Part shown: positions 1 to 8,538 of the stretch, piece by piece
Position numbering within the stretch: position 1 is the stretch's first letter
How the letters are laid out: each line of letters starts with the position of its first letter
NCBI GenBank assembly: GCA_035638575.1
Contig: DASQZT010000290.1
Span: forward strand, 1-64,000
Direction: 5' to 3'
Source of the DNA: DASQZT01 sp035638575
Lineage (GTDB): Bacteria; Acidobacteriota; Terriglobia; Bryobacterales; Bryobacteraceae
Length of the DNA: 64,000 bases
Translations under genes and position numbers: made by a program
The notes under the pieces: generated by a model
What the model saw: only the letters and a program-made list of their open reading frames with translations
Database searches by the model: none
Told to the model about the DNA's origin: nothing

Positions 1-1
1 G

Positions 2-1240
2 GGTGCTCCCGGCGGGCCCCCGGGCGCGGGTGCCGGCGGTCCCGGCCGCGGCATGCCCCGCGAGGTGGCCATGAAACACGTCTCGACGGAGGCGCCGAAG
101 CCCTTGCCGCCGCCTCCGCCCAAGGTCTCGCTGGGACCGGCCAAGGACGTCAAGTACAACGGCCTGGCCAAGACTCCGCCCATGGGCTGGAACAGCTGGA
201 ACAAATTCCAGCGCCAGGTGAGCGACAAGGTGGTGCGCGAGATCGCCGACGCCATGGTGAAGTACGGCATGCGGGACGCGGGCTACGTCTACGTGAACAT
301 CGACGACACGTGGGAAGGCACGCGCGACGACAAGGGCGCTCTGCGCACCAACGAGAAGTTTCCCGACATGAAGGCGCTGGCGGACTACATCCATTCCAAG
401 GGCCTCAAGCTGGGCATCTACTCTTCGCCGGGCCCCAAGACGTGCGCCCAGTTCGAGGGCAGCTACCAGCACGAAGCGCAGGATGCCAAGACCTGGGCCG
501 CGTGGGGCATCGACTATCTGAAGTACGACTGGTGCAGCGCGGGCCAGGTGTACACCAGCGATTCCATGCAGGCCGCTTACGCCATCATGGGGCAGGCGCT
601 GCTGGACACCGGCCGTCCCATCGTCTACAGCCTGTGCCAGTACGGACAGCAGAACGTGGGCGAATGGGGAGCCAAGGTGGGCGGCAATTTGTGGCGCACC
701 ACCGGGGACATCCGCGATGCCTGGCAGTCCATGGCCAACATCGGATTCGACCAGCAGCCGGGCCGCGAGAAGTATGCCAACCCGGGGCACTGGAACGATC
801 CCGACATGCTCGAAATCGGCAACGGGCGGATGACCGAGACGGAGTACCGCACGCACATGAGCTTGTGGAGCCTGCTGGCGGCGCCGCTGCTGGCGGGCAA
901 CGACCTGCGGGACGTGCCGCCGGAGATCCTCGGCATCCTGGTGAACAAGGAAGTGATCGCCATCGATCAGGACAAACTCGGCAAGCAGGGCGCGCGCGTG
1001 GCGAAGAACGGCGACGTGGAAGTCTGGTCGCGCACGCTGGCGGATGGCGGAACCGCGGTGGGCCTCTTCAATCGCGGCGGCGATGCGGCCAAGGCGACGG
1101 CGAAGTGGTCGGATTTGGGAGTGAAAGGCTCGCACAAAGTCCGCGACCTGTGGGCGCACAAAGACCTGGGCAGCGTCGCCAACGAGTACTCGGCCGACGT
1201 TCCCTCGCACGGTGCGGTGCTGGTGAAACTGGCGAAGTAG
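2..1240 (+). CDS. GH27 alpha-galactosidase (5' end outside window)
   Basis: A glycoside hydrolase family 27 enzyme, which removes terminal alpha-galactosyl groups (some members act on N-acetylgalactosamine) from oligo- and polysaccharides. Residues are counted from the in-frame ATG at 53. The family signature TPPMGWNSWN lies at 41-50. KYDWC at 157-161 carries the nucleophile Asp159, and WRTTGDI at 214-220 carries the acid/base Asp219. The all-beta C-terminal domain ends at 395. The frame stays open to the window edge through a Gly/Pro-rich stretch, so the true start and probably a signal peptide lie upstream. Its substrate cannot be told from sequence. A long intergenic region follows. Confidence 0.93.
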   Translation, partial: GAPGGPPGAGAGGPGRGMPREVAMKHVSTEAPKPLPPPPPKVSLGPAKDVKYNGLAKTPPMGWNSWNKFQRQVSDKVVREIADAMVKYGMRDAGYVYVNIDDTWEGTRDDKGALRTNEKFPDMKALADYIHSKGLKLGIYSSPGPKTCAQFEGSYQHEAQDAKTWAAWGIDYLKYDWCSAGQVYTSDSMQAAYAIMGQALLDTGRPIVYSLCQYGQQNVGEWGAKVGGNLWRTTGDIRDAWQSMANIGFDQQPGREKYANPGHWNDPDMLEIGNGRMTETEYRTHMSLWSLLAAPLLAGNDLRDVPPEILGILVNKEVIAIDQDKLGKQGARVAKNGDVEVWSRTLADGGTAVGLFNRGGDAAKATAKWSDLGVKGSHKVRDLWAHKDLGSVANEYSADVPSHGAVLVKLAK

Positions 1241-1796
1241 AAGCATATCGAGACACTTCCGGCGCACGGAAAATGCCGAACTACTGCGTTGCGGGCGGCC
1301 GGGCCTGGAGCAAGCTCCCGGACTTATCGCCGTGCGTGTCGGCCGCCCAATGATTTGAACCGCATCTTATGACGATTGAGGCCCGCTGGATGGCGGACTA
1401 ACCTGTCATTTCAATGCGATCCTCTGAGAACGGTGAAGAGGTAACAGATTCACCGGCTGGCTTCGAAGCCAAAGTCTCCCGCCGATGCCAGCCGAGGCTG
1501 GACACCGCAAGGCGTTTGACGGCCTCCGGGAGTTCAGTACCACCTTAGTTGCAACGCTTCCTGCGCAGGAAGAAAACTGGTTGCGGCTTGCGAAATGGCG
1601 CGCAAGCCTAATTCCAGCTTCAGAATAACAGGCGGAACCAAGGGTTCTGAGGGGGGGCGGAGGTGTAAGTGGTTTGATTTCAGCGGCGAAATTTTTTGAA
1701 ACGTTTGTGAATGGCAAATTGCAATAGGGGGGCTTCGGTAGCGCGCCAGCTCCATGCGCTGGGCACCGCCTTAGAATGGTATAACAGTCATATCAG
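1241..1796. other. intergenic region, no convincing gene
   Basis: About 550 bases between the galactosidase and the toxin-antitoxin cluster. It looks less GC-rich than its surroundings. Open frames on either strand are short and resemble no family I know. Its end probably holds the promoter of the brnT/brnA locus: a TATAAC box at 1780-1785 lies 12 bases before the ATG at 1797. No tRNA-like or repeat structure was seen. Confidence 0.5.
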
Positions 1797-2029
1797 ATGC
1801 GGTTTAGCTTCGATGTGCGAAAGAGCAGGCGCCTCAGAGCGAATCCGCGGCGTGGCATAGGGTTTGAGGAGGCGCGTGAGTTGTTCTCACGGCCTTACTG
1901 GCTCGATCAGCGATCCGACGTTCCGGAACAGTTTTTGGCCGTCGGCTGGGTGGGCGACCGCCTGTGCATCTCGTCACTTTGTGGAGGTCGACGAAAGAGG
2001 AGATCCGACTATATGAAGAAAACTCGTAA
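1797..2029 (+). pseudogene. brnT: BrnT-family toxin, internally deleted and frameshifted
   Basis: BrnT toxins are small RelE-fold ribonucleases controlled by BrnA. From the ATG at 1797 the N-terminal part is clear: FSFDVRKSRR, IGFEEARELF, then EQFLAVGWVGDRL. The expected C-terminal end (HLVTLW, then KEEIRLYEENS and a TAA at 2027-2029) is also present, but from 1967 in a different frame. The central strands normally found between these parts are missing. A deletion of a length not divisible by three near 1962-1967 best explains this. The result is that the toxin N-terminus now reads without a stop into the brnA frame. The toxin is probably inactive. The identity is well supported; the deletion is inferred by comparison with family form. 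Confidence 0.8.
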
Positions 2030-2297
2030 ATCCGCCAAGCCGGTTTCCGCCGACGGCATTGCTCGTCTGGCGGATCAAGGCAAGGACATTTCCCATTTTT
2101 TCAAGGGCCAAGGGCGCATGGTTCAGCCGATTCAACGCGTCAATGTGGACGTCACTGCCGCCATGCTGGAGGAGTTGGATAGGGCCGCGAAGGACCTCAA
2201 CGTGAGCCGTCAGGCGGTCATCAAAACTCTCGTCCGGCAAGCGCTCGATCAACACTACCTCGCACAACGCGCGCGGCGGCCTCAGCCGACGTCCTAG
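2013..2297 (+). CDS. brnA: BrnA-like antitoxin (CopG/RHH family)
   Basis: 94-residue antitoxin that would bind BrnT and repress its own operon. The ATG at 2013 lies inside the end of brnT, giving a 17-base overlap typical of brnTA pairs. The N-terminal half (KDISHFFKGQGRM) is the flexible toxin-binding part. The C-terminal half carries the ribbon-helix-helix motif, QRVNVDVTAAMLEELDRAA followed by NVSRQAVIKTLVRQALD. The gene looks intact although its toxin is broken. Because of the brnT lesion, the frame from 1797 is continuous through brnA, so a 166-residue BrnT-BrnA fusion could also be made. Which start is used cannot be seen. Confidence 0.82.
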   Translation: MKKTRKSAKPVSADGIARLADQGKDISHFFKGQGRMVQPIQRVNVDVTAAMLEELDRAAKDLNVSRQAVIKTLVRQALDQHYLAQRARRPQPTS

Positions 2298-2446
2298 CCC
2301 GCGACCGCTACCAGAGTGCGCCCGGATGGTCGCTATGTGCCAGACCGCGGGCCGGGGGTTGGCTGCGCGATGCCGACTTGTCGTTCCTAATCGGGGTAAA
2401 CTCCGTTGAGCCCCGTCGTTCAAGCCTGTCACCTCGGGATGTTGCC

Positions 2447-2474
2447 ATGCATGTACGATTTATGGTACATGTAT
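2447..2474. promoter_or_regulatory. palindrome at start of HigBA-type operon
   Basis: Two 10-base arms, atgcatgtac (2447-2456) and gtacatgtat (2465-2474), are inverted repeats with one mismatch across an 8-base centre. The inner 7 bases, catgtac/gtacatg, match exactly. Placed just before the toxin gene, this is the expected position for an autoregulatory operator bound by the antitoxin. Binding is inferred. Confidence 0.55.
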
Positions 2475-2498
2475 GAAAGAAGGTGCAAACAACGGGGA

Positions 2499-2855
2499 AT
2501 GACGGAAAACCCACCGCCACCGAAAGTCCCGCTGATCTTCTTCCGATCCGAAAAGGGGACTGAGCCCGTGCGGGAGTGGCTGAAGGAATTGCCGGAAGCC
2601 GAACGTCACGCGGTAGGGAGAGACCTTCTGAGGGCGCAATGGCGTTGGCCAGTGGGAATGCCACTGTGCCGGCCGATGGGCGGCGGTCTTTGGGAAATCC
2701 GCACCGATTTGCCAACGAAGCGCACGGCGCGTGTATTGTTGTGCCTGTATCACGAGTGTATGGTGGCACTGCACGGCTTCATCAAGAAGACGCAGGCTAC
2801 GCCAGACGAGGATTTGGCGTTGGCGCGTAAGCGCCAGAAGGAGTTGATGAGATGA
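2499..2855 (+). CDS. HigB-type toxin (phage Gp49-like / RelE superfamily)
   Basis: 118-residue protein of the Gp49-like/HigB family, ribosome-dependent mRNA interferases of type II toxin-antitoxin systems. Recognisable blocks are PVREWLKELPEAER, the core WPVGMPLCRPMGGGLWEIR, LPTKRTARVLLCLY, and GFIKKTQATPDEDLALARKR near the end. Basic residues in the LPTKRTAR block and the final helix fit the family RNA-cleft residues. The ATG at 2499 matches family length. Two in-frame ATGs upstream (2469, 2451) lie in the palindrome and would add 10-16 atypical residues. The stop overlaps the start of the antitoxin gene by 4 bases, so the two are probably translationally coupled. Confidence 0.85.
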   Translation: MTENPPPPKVPLIFFRSEKGTEPVREWLKELPEAERHAVGRDLLRAQWRWPVGMPLCRPMGGGLWEIRTDLPTKRTARVLLCLYHECMVALHGFIKKTQATPDEDLALARKRQKELMR

Positions 2856-3130
2856 GCAAGAAACACATGGGATCCAGCATCGATGACTTTCTGAAAGCGG
2901 AAGGGATCTTTGAAGAGGCTCAATCGCAGGCGGTGAAAGAGGTTGTCGCGTGGCAGCTCGCCCAAGCCATGAAGGAAAAGAGGATATCGAAGAACCGCAT
3001 GGCGACACTACTCAAGACGAGTCGCACGCAGGTTGACCGCCTGTTAAATGCAAAGAACGACATAACGCTGTCGAGCCTGGAACGTGCTGCGGCCATGGTT
3101 GGCCGGCGGGTTACGATCCAACTTGTATAG
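2852..3130 (+). CDS. HigA-type antitoxin (XRE helix-turn-helix)
   Basis: 92-residue antitoxin partner of the preceding HigB-type toxin. The N-terminal part (DDFLKAEGIFEEAQSQAVKE) resembles toxin-contacting helices of this antitoxin class. Residues around 38-80 form an XRE-type helix-turn-helix: AMKEKRISKNRMATLLKTSR, QVDRLLN, then LSSLERAAAMVGRRVTIQL. It would neutralise the toxin and repress the operon, probably at the palindrome at 2447-2474. The ATGA overlap with the toxin gene, toxin first, is the usual higBA order. Both genes look intact, unlike the brnT gene just upstream. Confidence 0.87.
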   Translation: MSKKHMGSSIDDFLKAEGIFEEAQSQAVKEVVAWQLAQAMKEKRISKNRMATLLKTSRTQVDRLLNAKNDITLSSLERAAAMVGRRVTIQLV

Positions 3131-3380
3131 CAACGACTTATGCAAAGGCATGTGCCCTCCGGGAGGGATGCCGACTTGCGGGGACCTATCTGGCTAACGC
3201 GCTCATCCCTTTGTACGAGTCGCCGACGATCTGGACAGAATCGAGTTCGGGCAATGCCCGCCGGCAGTATCCAGCGGCCAACCCGGATTGAACTGTTTGG
3301 CCCGTTCTGTTCAAATGACTTTAAGCCGGCCTGGTCATTGACGGTGCCCGCCTGGCGCATAACATTGGGACGGAAGGATC

Positions 3381-5369
3381 GTGGAAGCCAAGACTTACGA
3401 CGTCTTCCTTAGCTATAACCGCAAGGACTTGACGCTCGTCCAGAATCTCAGACAGAAGCTGGCCAGCGCCAACCTGAAGCCGTTCTTCGACTTGCGGGAT
3501 CTCCTCCCCGGGGGAGCATGGCCTGAAGAACTGCAGCAGGCCTTGCGCGCAAGTTCGACCTGCGCTGTATGCATCGGCCCTGCCGGACTCGGGCCTTGGC
3601 AGCATGAAGAGATCCAGAACGCACTGATGCGCAGGATCCAAGTCGGCGATCTCCACGTTATTCCGGTGTTCTTGCCCGGCTGCGGCGAGTCGCCGTCCTC
3701 CGGGGTGGATTCGCTCGACCGGCTAACGCGCGTTCACTTTCGATCGGAATGTGATGATACCGCTTTCGATGCTCTGGTCGCCGGCATACGAACCCGTTTA
3801 CCGGGAGATCCCAGCAAGGCGCTAAGGCCGGGGCGGACGTCTTGGGAACATTACGACTGGTTGTTTCGAATTGACGAGTTCCAGCTGGCCTATTTGCCGC
3901 TCCTGAACGAGCCCCGAACCGAAGTTGTTGAACGAGCGATAGGCTCATTCAGCTGCGGCGCGGACGACCAGGAGTTCGCGCTGTCCGCGGACTTCGACGA
4001 AATCGCGTTGCAGAAGAACTATGAGGACCGAAAAAGCTGCCGGCTGAATGCTTATTCGAAGAGGGACGCGCATGGGCGAATGACCTTTCGGTTCGGACGC
4101 ACTTCTTACGAAGCGTATCTGAAGTCGGGGGAACATCTGGATCGCCCAGACCCGCGAAAGCCATCGAAGACCTATCGCGACCGATTCGGACGTCTGGTCA
4201 TTGACGGCGCGATGAACTTACGGCCGTTCCCCCTCACGAACATCTGCGGCTGTGGCCTGTTCATCCGGACGTCGGACGGCCGCGTTGTGGCAAGCAAACA
4301 TTCCGTCCACTCCCACGTCTATCCTGGCCGGACAACGTTCGCGGCGAGCGGGATCATGCGATGGTGTTTAAATCCCGACCCTTTCTCGCAAATCGTAAGA
4401 ACGTCGTGGGAAGAACTGAAACATCAGGTGAGCACACCAGATCTCAGTCTATTGACGTTCGGCGCTGATGCGCGCAAGCTTTATTTTCAATTCGGCTTCG
4501 TAGAGCAATACCCGCACGAGTTCGTCCGGCTACTCGAGCACTGCCGAGCGGACGTCGAACTGCGCGCCATTCACCTCCACCCCGACGCGATTGCGGGAGA
4601 CTTGGTCGAGAACTGCTGGGAACCCGCCGCCGAGGCGTGCCTTCTGACGTTGTGCGCCCTTGAATGCAACAATAACTGGGATCCCGTAATCGAGGCGTTA
4701 GGCGAGCGCCGCCACGAGTGGGGCTTGAGAGACATGCGCGACGAGTGGGATTACCGCGCCTGGCAGCCGGGGCCGATTCCCGACATGAGCGTTCGCTATC
4801 CCGCGGACAAACTACAGAGCGGCTCCCAACAGTACGTGGCTGAGGTGATGGAATTCGTGCGGTCGATCGGTGGCGGGCCATGGGAAACCGCCGTCGAGGT
4901 CGGCGCAGGAACCGGCCGAATCACTTCGGCCCTGGTCGATGTAGTTGGACGATTGACCGTTGTAGACCTCTGTCCACGAATGCTGGAGCGTAACAGATCG
5001 CGCGAGGCGGAGCGGCGTGCGGCTGTCCACGAATACAAGCTCGGATTCGGTCAGGAGGTCCTTCCCAGTCGTCATTTCAATCTGGCGGTCTGTTGTCTGG
5101 TTCTCATACACAACGTCTCCGAGGAGGATTTCCTTGCCCTGGTATCCGCGATGTGCGATGCCGCGGACACCGTTGTCGTGTGCGAGGACATCACACAACG
5201 GCGGCCGACCAGCCCGCGCACGAAGCTGCGATCGGACCAGGAGATCGTTGCCGCATTCGAACGTTACGGGTTTGATGTTGTCCAGACGCGCTCATTCAGC
5301 CTGTTCGAAGACGACCTTTGGCTGGCGCAGTTCACCCGCTCGACTCGTCTCCCGCGACCGTGCAGATGA
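3381..5369 (+). CDS. TIR domain / Nudix-like / SAM methyltransferase fusion protein
   Basis: 662-residue, three-part protein with a GTG start behind ggaagg. Residues 6-142 are a bacterial TIR domain: YDVFLSYNRKD, FFDLRDLLPGGAWPEEL, and GPWQHEEIQNAL with Glu77 as the likely catalytic Glu of NAD-cleaving TIR proteins. Residues about 280-380 look Nudix-like: a TSDGRVV strand, YPGRTTFAASG, then PDPFSQIVRTSWEEL. The usual Nudix REXXEE is changed to RTSWEE, so catalysis is uncertain. Residues 480-650 form a class I methyltransferase with motif I VEVGAGTG (505-512) and acidic VVDL (527-530). Residues 155-280 are unassigned. TIR proteins are often anti-phage effectors; its place beside toxin-antitoxin genes fits that, but the partner and trigger are unknown. 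The TIR and methyltransferase calls are firm; the Nudix call is tentative. Confidence 0.8.
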   Translation: MEAKTYDVFLSYNRKDLTLVQNLRQKLASANLKPFFDLRDLLPGGAWPEELQQALRASSTCAVCIGPAGLGPWQHEEIQNALMRRIQVGDLHVIPVFLPGCGESPSSGVDSLDRLTRVHFRSECDDTAFDALVAGIRTRLPGDPSKALRPGRTSWEHYDWLFRIDEFQLAYLPLLNEPRTEVVERAIGSFSCGADDQEFALSADFDEIALQKNYEDRKSCRLNAYSKRDAHGRMTFRFGRTSYEAYLKSGEHLDRPDPRKPSKTYRDRFGRLVIDGAMNLRPFPLTNICGCGLFIRTSDGRVVASKHSVHSHVYPGRTTFAASGIMRWCLNPDPFSQIVRTSWEELKHQVSTPDLSLLTFGADARKLYFQFGFVEQYPHEFVRLLEHCRADVELRAIHLHPDAIAGDLVENCWEPAAEACLLTLCALECNNNWDPVIEALGERRHEWGLRDMRDEWDYRAWQPGPIPDMSVRYPADKLQSGSQQYVAEVMEFVRSIGGGPWETAVEVGAGTGRITSALVDVVGRLTVVDLCPRMLERNRSREAERRAAVHEYKLGFGQEVLPSRHFNLAVCCLVLIHNVSEEDFLALVSAMCDAADTVVVCEDITQRRPTSPRTKLRSDQEIVAAFERYGFDVVQTRSFSLFEDDLWLAQFTRSTRLPRPCR

Positions 5370-5597
5370 TGCGATCTCCGCGCTGCTCGCCGATTCCAAA
5401 CAGATCTCGGAGACCCGTTCATTCGGGAGATGTGCGCGCCCTTCCCTCGACCGATCAGGTCGACCGACCGGAACGATGGCGACTTTGGTCCCGAGTCACG
5501 CGCCACTCGGAGAGAGCCGCGGCTCAGCGCCCGGAACGGGATCAGTGACGGGAAACGCGCTTGGCGCCGCGGAATCGATGTGAGACCGGCCCTACGG

Positions 5598-6207
5598 TTA
5601 AGGATTCCGTGAAGTCCTCGCCCAGCCAAAAGCGAGCCGGCCATCGATGCCGATTCGCAGCTTGACCCATGCTGGAAGTGGCTCAGCCTGCCACACTACG
5701 ACACCGGCCTGTGCTACCAGGACGAGGCGAGCACCGTCTCCGGAATTGTCATAGAACTTGGCGATATCCGCCAGTCGGAGCGCTCGAGCGGCATTCGCAA
5801 TGCTCCTGCTGTACCGGCGCCTCACGTCGGCATCCGGAATGAAATGACCTCCCCGCGCTGCTCGATTTCTTATGCGCGTGATACATCGCTCCGGGCTGTC
5901 CAGTCCAATAAACACCAGGTGGATCTCATACCCGCGGGACTTGGCCTTGCGGATCAGGTCCGCCTTACTTCGACCGGAAAGGGTCGTCTCGAACGCAAAG
6001 CTCACTCCCCGATTGAGATAGTCCGCCGTTCGTCTCAGAACTTCGCGTCCGGCGGCAATGGCTGCCCCGGATGTGATCGAAAGGGTTCAGAACGCGGGCA
6101 ATCGTATCGGGATCCAGGAGCCGTTCGCGTCCCTCGAAATCGACTGATCTGGTGAGCGTGGACTTTCCGGAGCCTTTCGGACCTGCGATTACCGTGAGGG
6201 TGGGCAC
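5598..6207 (-). pseudogene. zeta-toxin-like P-loop kinase, frameshifted
   Basis: The gene starts with GTG at 6207. The first part holds a P-loop, VIAGPKGSGKSTLTRS, and LLDPDTIARVLNP, as in zeta-type toxins or related kinases that phosphorylate UDP-N-acetylglucosamine or other small molecules. Near 6075-6085 the frame is lost. One base too many sits between the NPFD codons and the codons for AAIAAGREVLRRTADYL, and the rest of the protein (FAFETTLSGRS, LVFIGLDSPERCITRI, VRRRYSRSIAN) continues in the second frame to 5598. Joined, the product would be about 200 residues, normal for the family. Either the gene is dead or the assembly has a single-base error. A small gene of unknown function lies 6 bases upstream. 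Confidence 0.78.
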
Positions 6208-6213
6208 GCTGCC

Positions 6214-6465
6214 TCAGGCGGCGTGCGTCGCCAATTCGTGGATGATTTCGTAGTTCTCGCCGGTTGGGGCACCCGGAAGCCAGCGGATCTCGAATCTTCG
6301 GCCATCGGCGCGCTCCATCACATTGAGACCTTCGCCGTCGATATAGAAGACAGGCAGCCCAGCCGCGAGCGTCTCGGCAAAGGCTCCGCGGCTCGCCGCC
6401 CGCACTGCATCGTCAAACTGGATGCTGCGGAAATCGTAGATAGCTGCCACACCGGAATTATACAC
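6214..6465 (-). CDS. small protein paired with zeta-like kinase
   Basis: 83-residue protein read from a GTG at 6465 and ending 6 bases before the kinase gene, so the two form a pair. Visible features are an N-terminal AAIYDFRSIQFDDAVRAA, a central VFYIDGEGLNVMERADG, and RRFEIRWLPGAPTGENYEII. I do not recognise the family. Its position suggests an antitoxin for the zeta-like kinase, but no known antitoxin fold is evident. It looks intact although its neighbour is frameshifted. The start is uncertain because no strong ribosome binding site is visible. Confidence 0.55.
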   Translation of the reverse strand: MYNSGVAAIYDFRSIQFDDAVRAASRGAFAETLAAGLPVFYIDGEGLNVMERADGRRFEIRWLPGAPTGENYEIIHELATHAA

Positions 6466-6682
6466 ACTGGCCGATGCTACCCCAGATGGGGTTGGGATGG
6501 GGCGGCAAGATCAGCGGCGATGCGTTCAGTACCAGGACCCGCACTTTCATGTGCAGCTTCTGCACTCGTTCGCCGCTCGGGACATAGTGCGCCACACCGC
6601 TGCCACTGCCCAGGCTTGTGTTCCCGGCCTTTCCCGCCGAACGGCCAGCAGAGTGCTTATTATGCCCAGCGAGGATAACAAA

Positions 6683-6967
6683 ATGCATCGGTTCCTAATT
6701 TTGAGCGCGTTGGTGTTGAGCACCACCCTGATCGGTCCTGGCGTAGCGCAAGCCGCAGGCGGAAACGACAAACGCTACTACGATCAAGGCGGCAAGGACT
6801 ATCATGTGTGGAACGACAACGAAGACAAGGCGTACCGCACCTATCTCACGGAGCAACATCGGGAGTATCGCAAGTTCAATACAGTGAAGCGGCCCGAGCA
6901 AGAGCAATACTTCAAATGGCGCCATGAACACCCCGATAAGGCGCTCGTCAAAGTCGAGATCAAGTAG
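6683..6967 (+). CDS. secreted hypothetical protein
   Basis: 94-residue exported protein. The start at 6683 follows an AGGA motif and gives a clean signal peptide: a positive MHR start, the hydrophobic ILSALVLSTTLI, and a cleavage site near AQA-AG (residues 22-25). The mature part is charged and rich in Tyr, Glu, Arg and His (YRTYLTEQHREYRKF, EQEQYFKWRHEHPD). I associate this pattern with short acidobacterial secreted proteins of unknown role. An in-frame ATG at 6662 would add MPSEDNK and is less likely. Confidence 0.7.
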   Translation: MHRFLILSALVLSTTLIGPGVAQAAGGNDKRYYDQGGKDYHVWNDNEDKAYRTYLTEQHREYRKFNTVKRPEQEQYFKWRHEHPDKALVKVEIK

Positions 6968-7070
6968 CGGCGAAACCTGGCGCGTCGTGCCGGCAATCGG
7001 GCCGGCGCCACGGCCTGGGGTGGTCCCCCCCGCCACTCCGCGATGGCCCGTGGCGTGCCACCATTACGAT

Positions 7071-7352
7071 ATGAAGAAGCAAAACGAGTCATTGAGAACT
7101 TACGCCGACGTTGTGCCGGAGGAAAAGGGCGGTGGGCCGGGTTCGGCGGGCCAATCCGGAGACACGCAGGGATTGCCGGACAGCGCCGAGGCAGGCTCCG
7201 AGAGCGTCCAGGAACTCGTCGAGGAGGGGCAGTACTTCGAGGCGGAGGTTCTCCTGGGCGTGGAGACTCCAACCGATCCCGAAGCGGGGGAAGTGCACAC
7301 CAGAGAGGTCCCGGAGGACGACGTGCCTTCCGAGTATTCGGATAAAGAGTAG
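7071..7352 (+). CDS. small acidic hypothetical protein
   Basis: 93-residue, strongly acidic, low-complexity protein starting MKKQNESLRTYADVVPEE. It is rich in Glu, Gly, Ser and Pro, with no signal peptide, membrane segment or cysteine. A middle block, ESVQELVEEGQYFEAEVLLGVE, may form a helix. I do not recognise it. It could be a small cytoplasmic protein, or non-coding, since no clear ribosome binding site precedes the ATG. It converges with pilT. Confidence 0.45.
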   Translation: MKKQNESLRTYADVVPEEKGGGPGSAGQSGDTQGLPDSAEAGSESVQELVEEGQYFEAEVLLGVETPTDPEAGEVHTREVPEDDVPSEYSDKE

Positions 7353-7386
7353 ACAGTCGAAGCAAGTGCGGGGTGAACCGCGGCCT

Positions 7387-8538
7387 CTACCCCAGATATC
7401 TCTGCAGATCGTCGATGCGGAAGCAGTGCGCGAAGGCCGTGTCGCGCGAGATGCGGCCGAGTTTCACCAACTCCGCCAAAGACTGCTCCATGGTCATCAT
7501 TCCTTCCGCGCGTCCCACGGAAATCTGCGAGCGAAGCTGGTGATCTTCGCCCTTGCGGACGAGCGCGCGCACCGCGTCGGTGGCGATCATGATCTCGGCC
7601 GCGGGCCAGCGCGAAACGGTGTCCACCCCGGGCACCAACTGCTGCGCGATCACCGCCGCCAGGGCCAGCGACAATTGCTGGCGGATCTGGGGCTGGTTTC
7701 CCGCGGGGAATGAGTCGAGGATCCGCGCCACGGCCTGGATGGCATCGTTGGTGTGCAGCGTGGAAAGCACCAGGTGGCCGGTCTCGGCGGCGGTCAGCGC
7801 GGTGGCCATGGTTTCGGCGTCGCGCATTTCGCCTACCAGGATGACGTCGGGCGTCTGGCGCATGATGCTGCGGAGCGTGACGGCGAAATCCGGCGTGTCG
7901 CGGCCCACTTCGATCTGCTCCACGATGGAGTTGCGGTTGGCGTGCTGGTATTCGATGGGATCTTCGATGGTGACCACGTGCGCCGCGCGTTTGGTGTTGA
8001 CGAGATCGATGAGGGCGGCGAGGGTGGACGATTTGCCGCACCCGGTGGCGCCGGTCACCAGCACCAGGCCCTGGCGCCGCTCCGCCAGTTTGGCCAGCGA
8101 GAGCGGCAGGTGCAGCGATTCGAGCGAGGGAATGCGCGAAGGCAGCAGCCGGATGCTGGCCGCCAGGGTGCCGCGCTGGTGATGGATGTTGATGCGGAAA
8201 CGGCCCATGCCCTCGCGCATGAAGCTCAGGTCCACGGACTTGTTTTTCTGCAGCTCCTCCAGTTGCCACGGCTCCAGCAGCGGCAGGACGAGGCTGCGCA
8301 CGTCGTCGGGCTCGAGCGCCGCTCCCGCGCCGCCCGCCAGCACGCCGTTGATCCGCAGCATCGCCGGCGCGCCCGCGATCAGCAACACGTCGGATGCGTT
8401 GCGGCCGGCCGCCGCATGGAGCAACTGATCGAGAGACGCGGTGGATTGCGGGCTGCGTACCGCGGAGTATTTCTGGCTCGGCGCCGCGCGGTTCAACTCG
8501 GCTACGATTTTGGAAAGCTCGCTGTCGTACTCGCCCAT
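7387..8538 (-). CDS. pilT: type IV pilus retraction ATPase PilT family
   Basis: 383-residue hexameric ATPase that powers retraction of type IV pili from the cytoplasmic face. The N-terminal PAS-like domain starts near residue 36. The RecA-like domain has Walker A GATGCGKS (163-170), an Asp box around VVTIEDPIEY (188-197), Walker B ILVGEMRDAET (233-243) and the His box GHLVLSTLHTNDA (254-266). The final third has RAEGMMTMEQSLAELVKLG, typical of PilT. Length is close to normal for the family. The gene stands alone here, transcribed against its neighbours. The Flp pilin at 11765 belongs to a different pilus type. Confidence 0.92.
   Translation of the reverse strand: MGEYDSELSKIVAELNRAAPSQKYSAVRSPQSTASLDQLLHAAAGRNASDVLLIAGAPAMLRINGVLAGGAGAALEPDDVRSLVLPLLEPWQLEELQKNKSVDLSFMREGMGRFRINIHHQRGTLAASIRLLPSRIPSLESLHLPLSLAKLAERRQGLVLVTGATGCGKSSTLAALIDLVNTKRAAHVVTIEDPIEYQHANRNSIVEQIEVGRDTPDFAVTLRSIMRQTPDVILVGEMRDAETMATALTAAETGHLVLSTLHTNDAIQAVARILDSFPAGNQPQIRQQLSLALAAVIAQQLVPGVDTVSRWPAAEIMIATDAVRALVRKGEDHQLRSQISVGRAEGMMTMEQSLAELVKLGRISRDTAFAHCFRIDDLQRYLG

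Noticed and set aside
1406..1755. Minus-strand frames in the first intergenic region
   Set aside because: Short, overlapping each other, with no family resemblance and no ribosome binding site.
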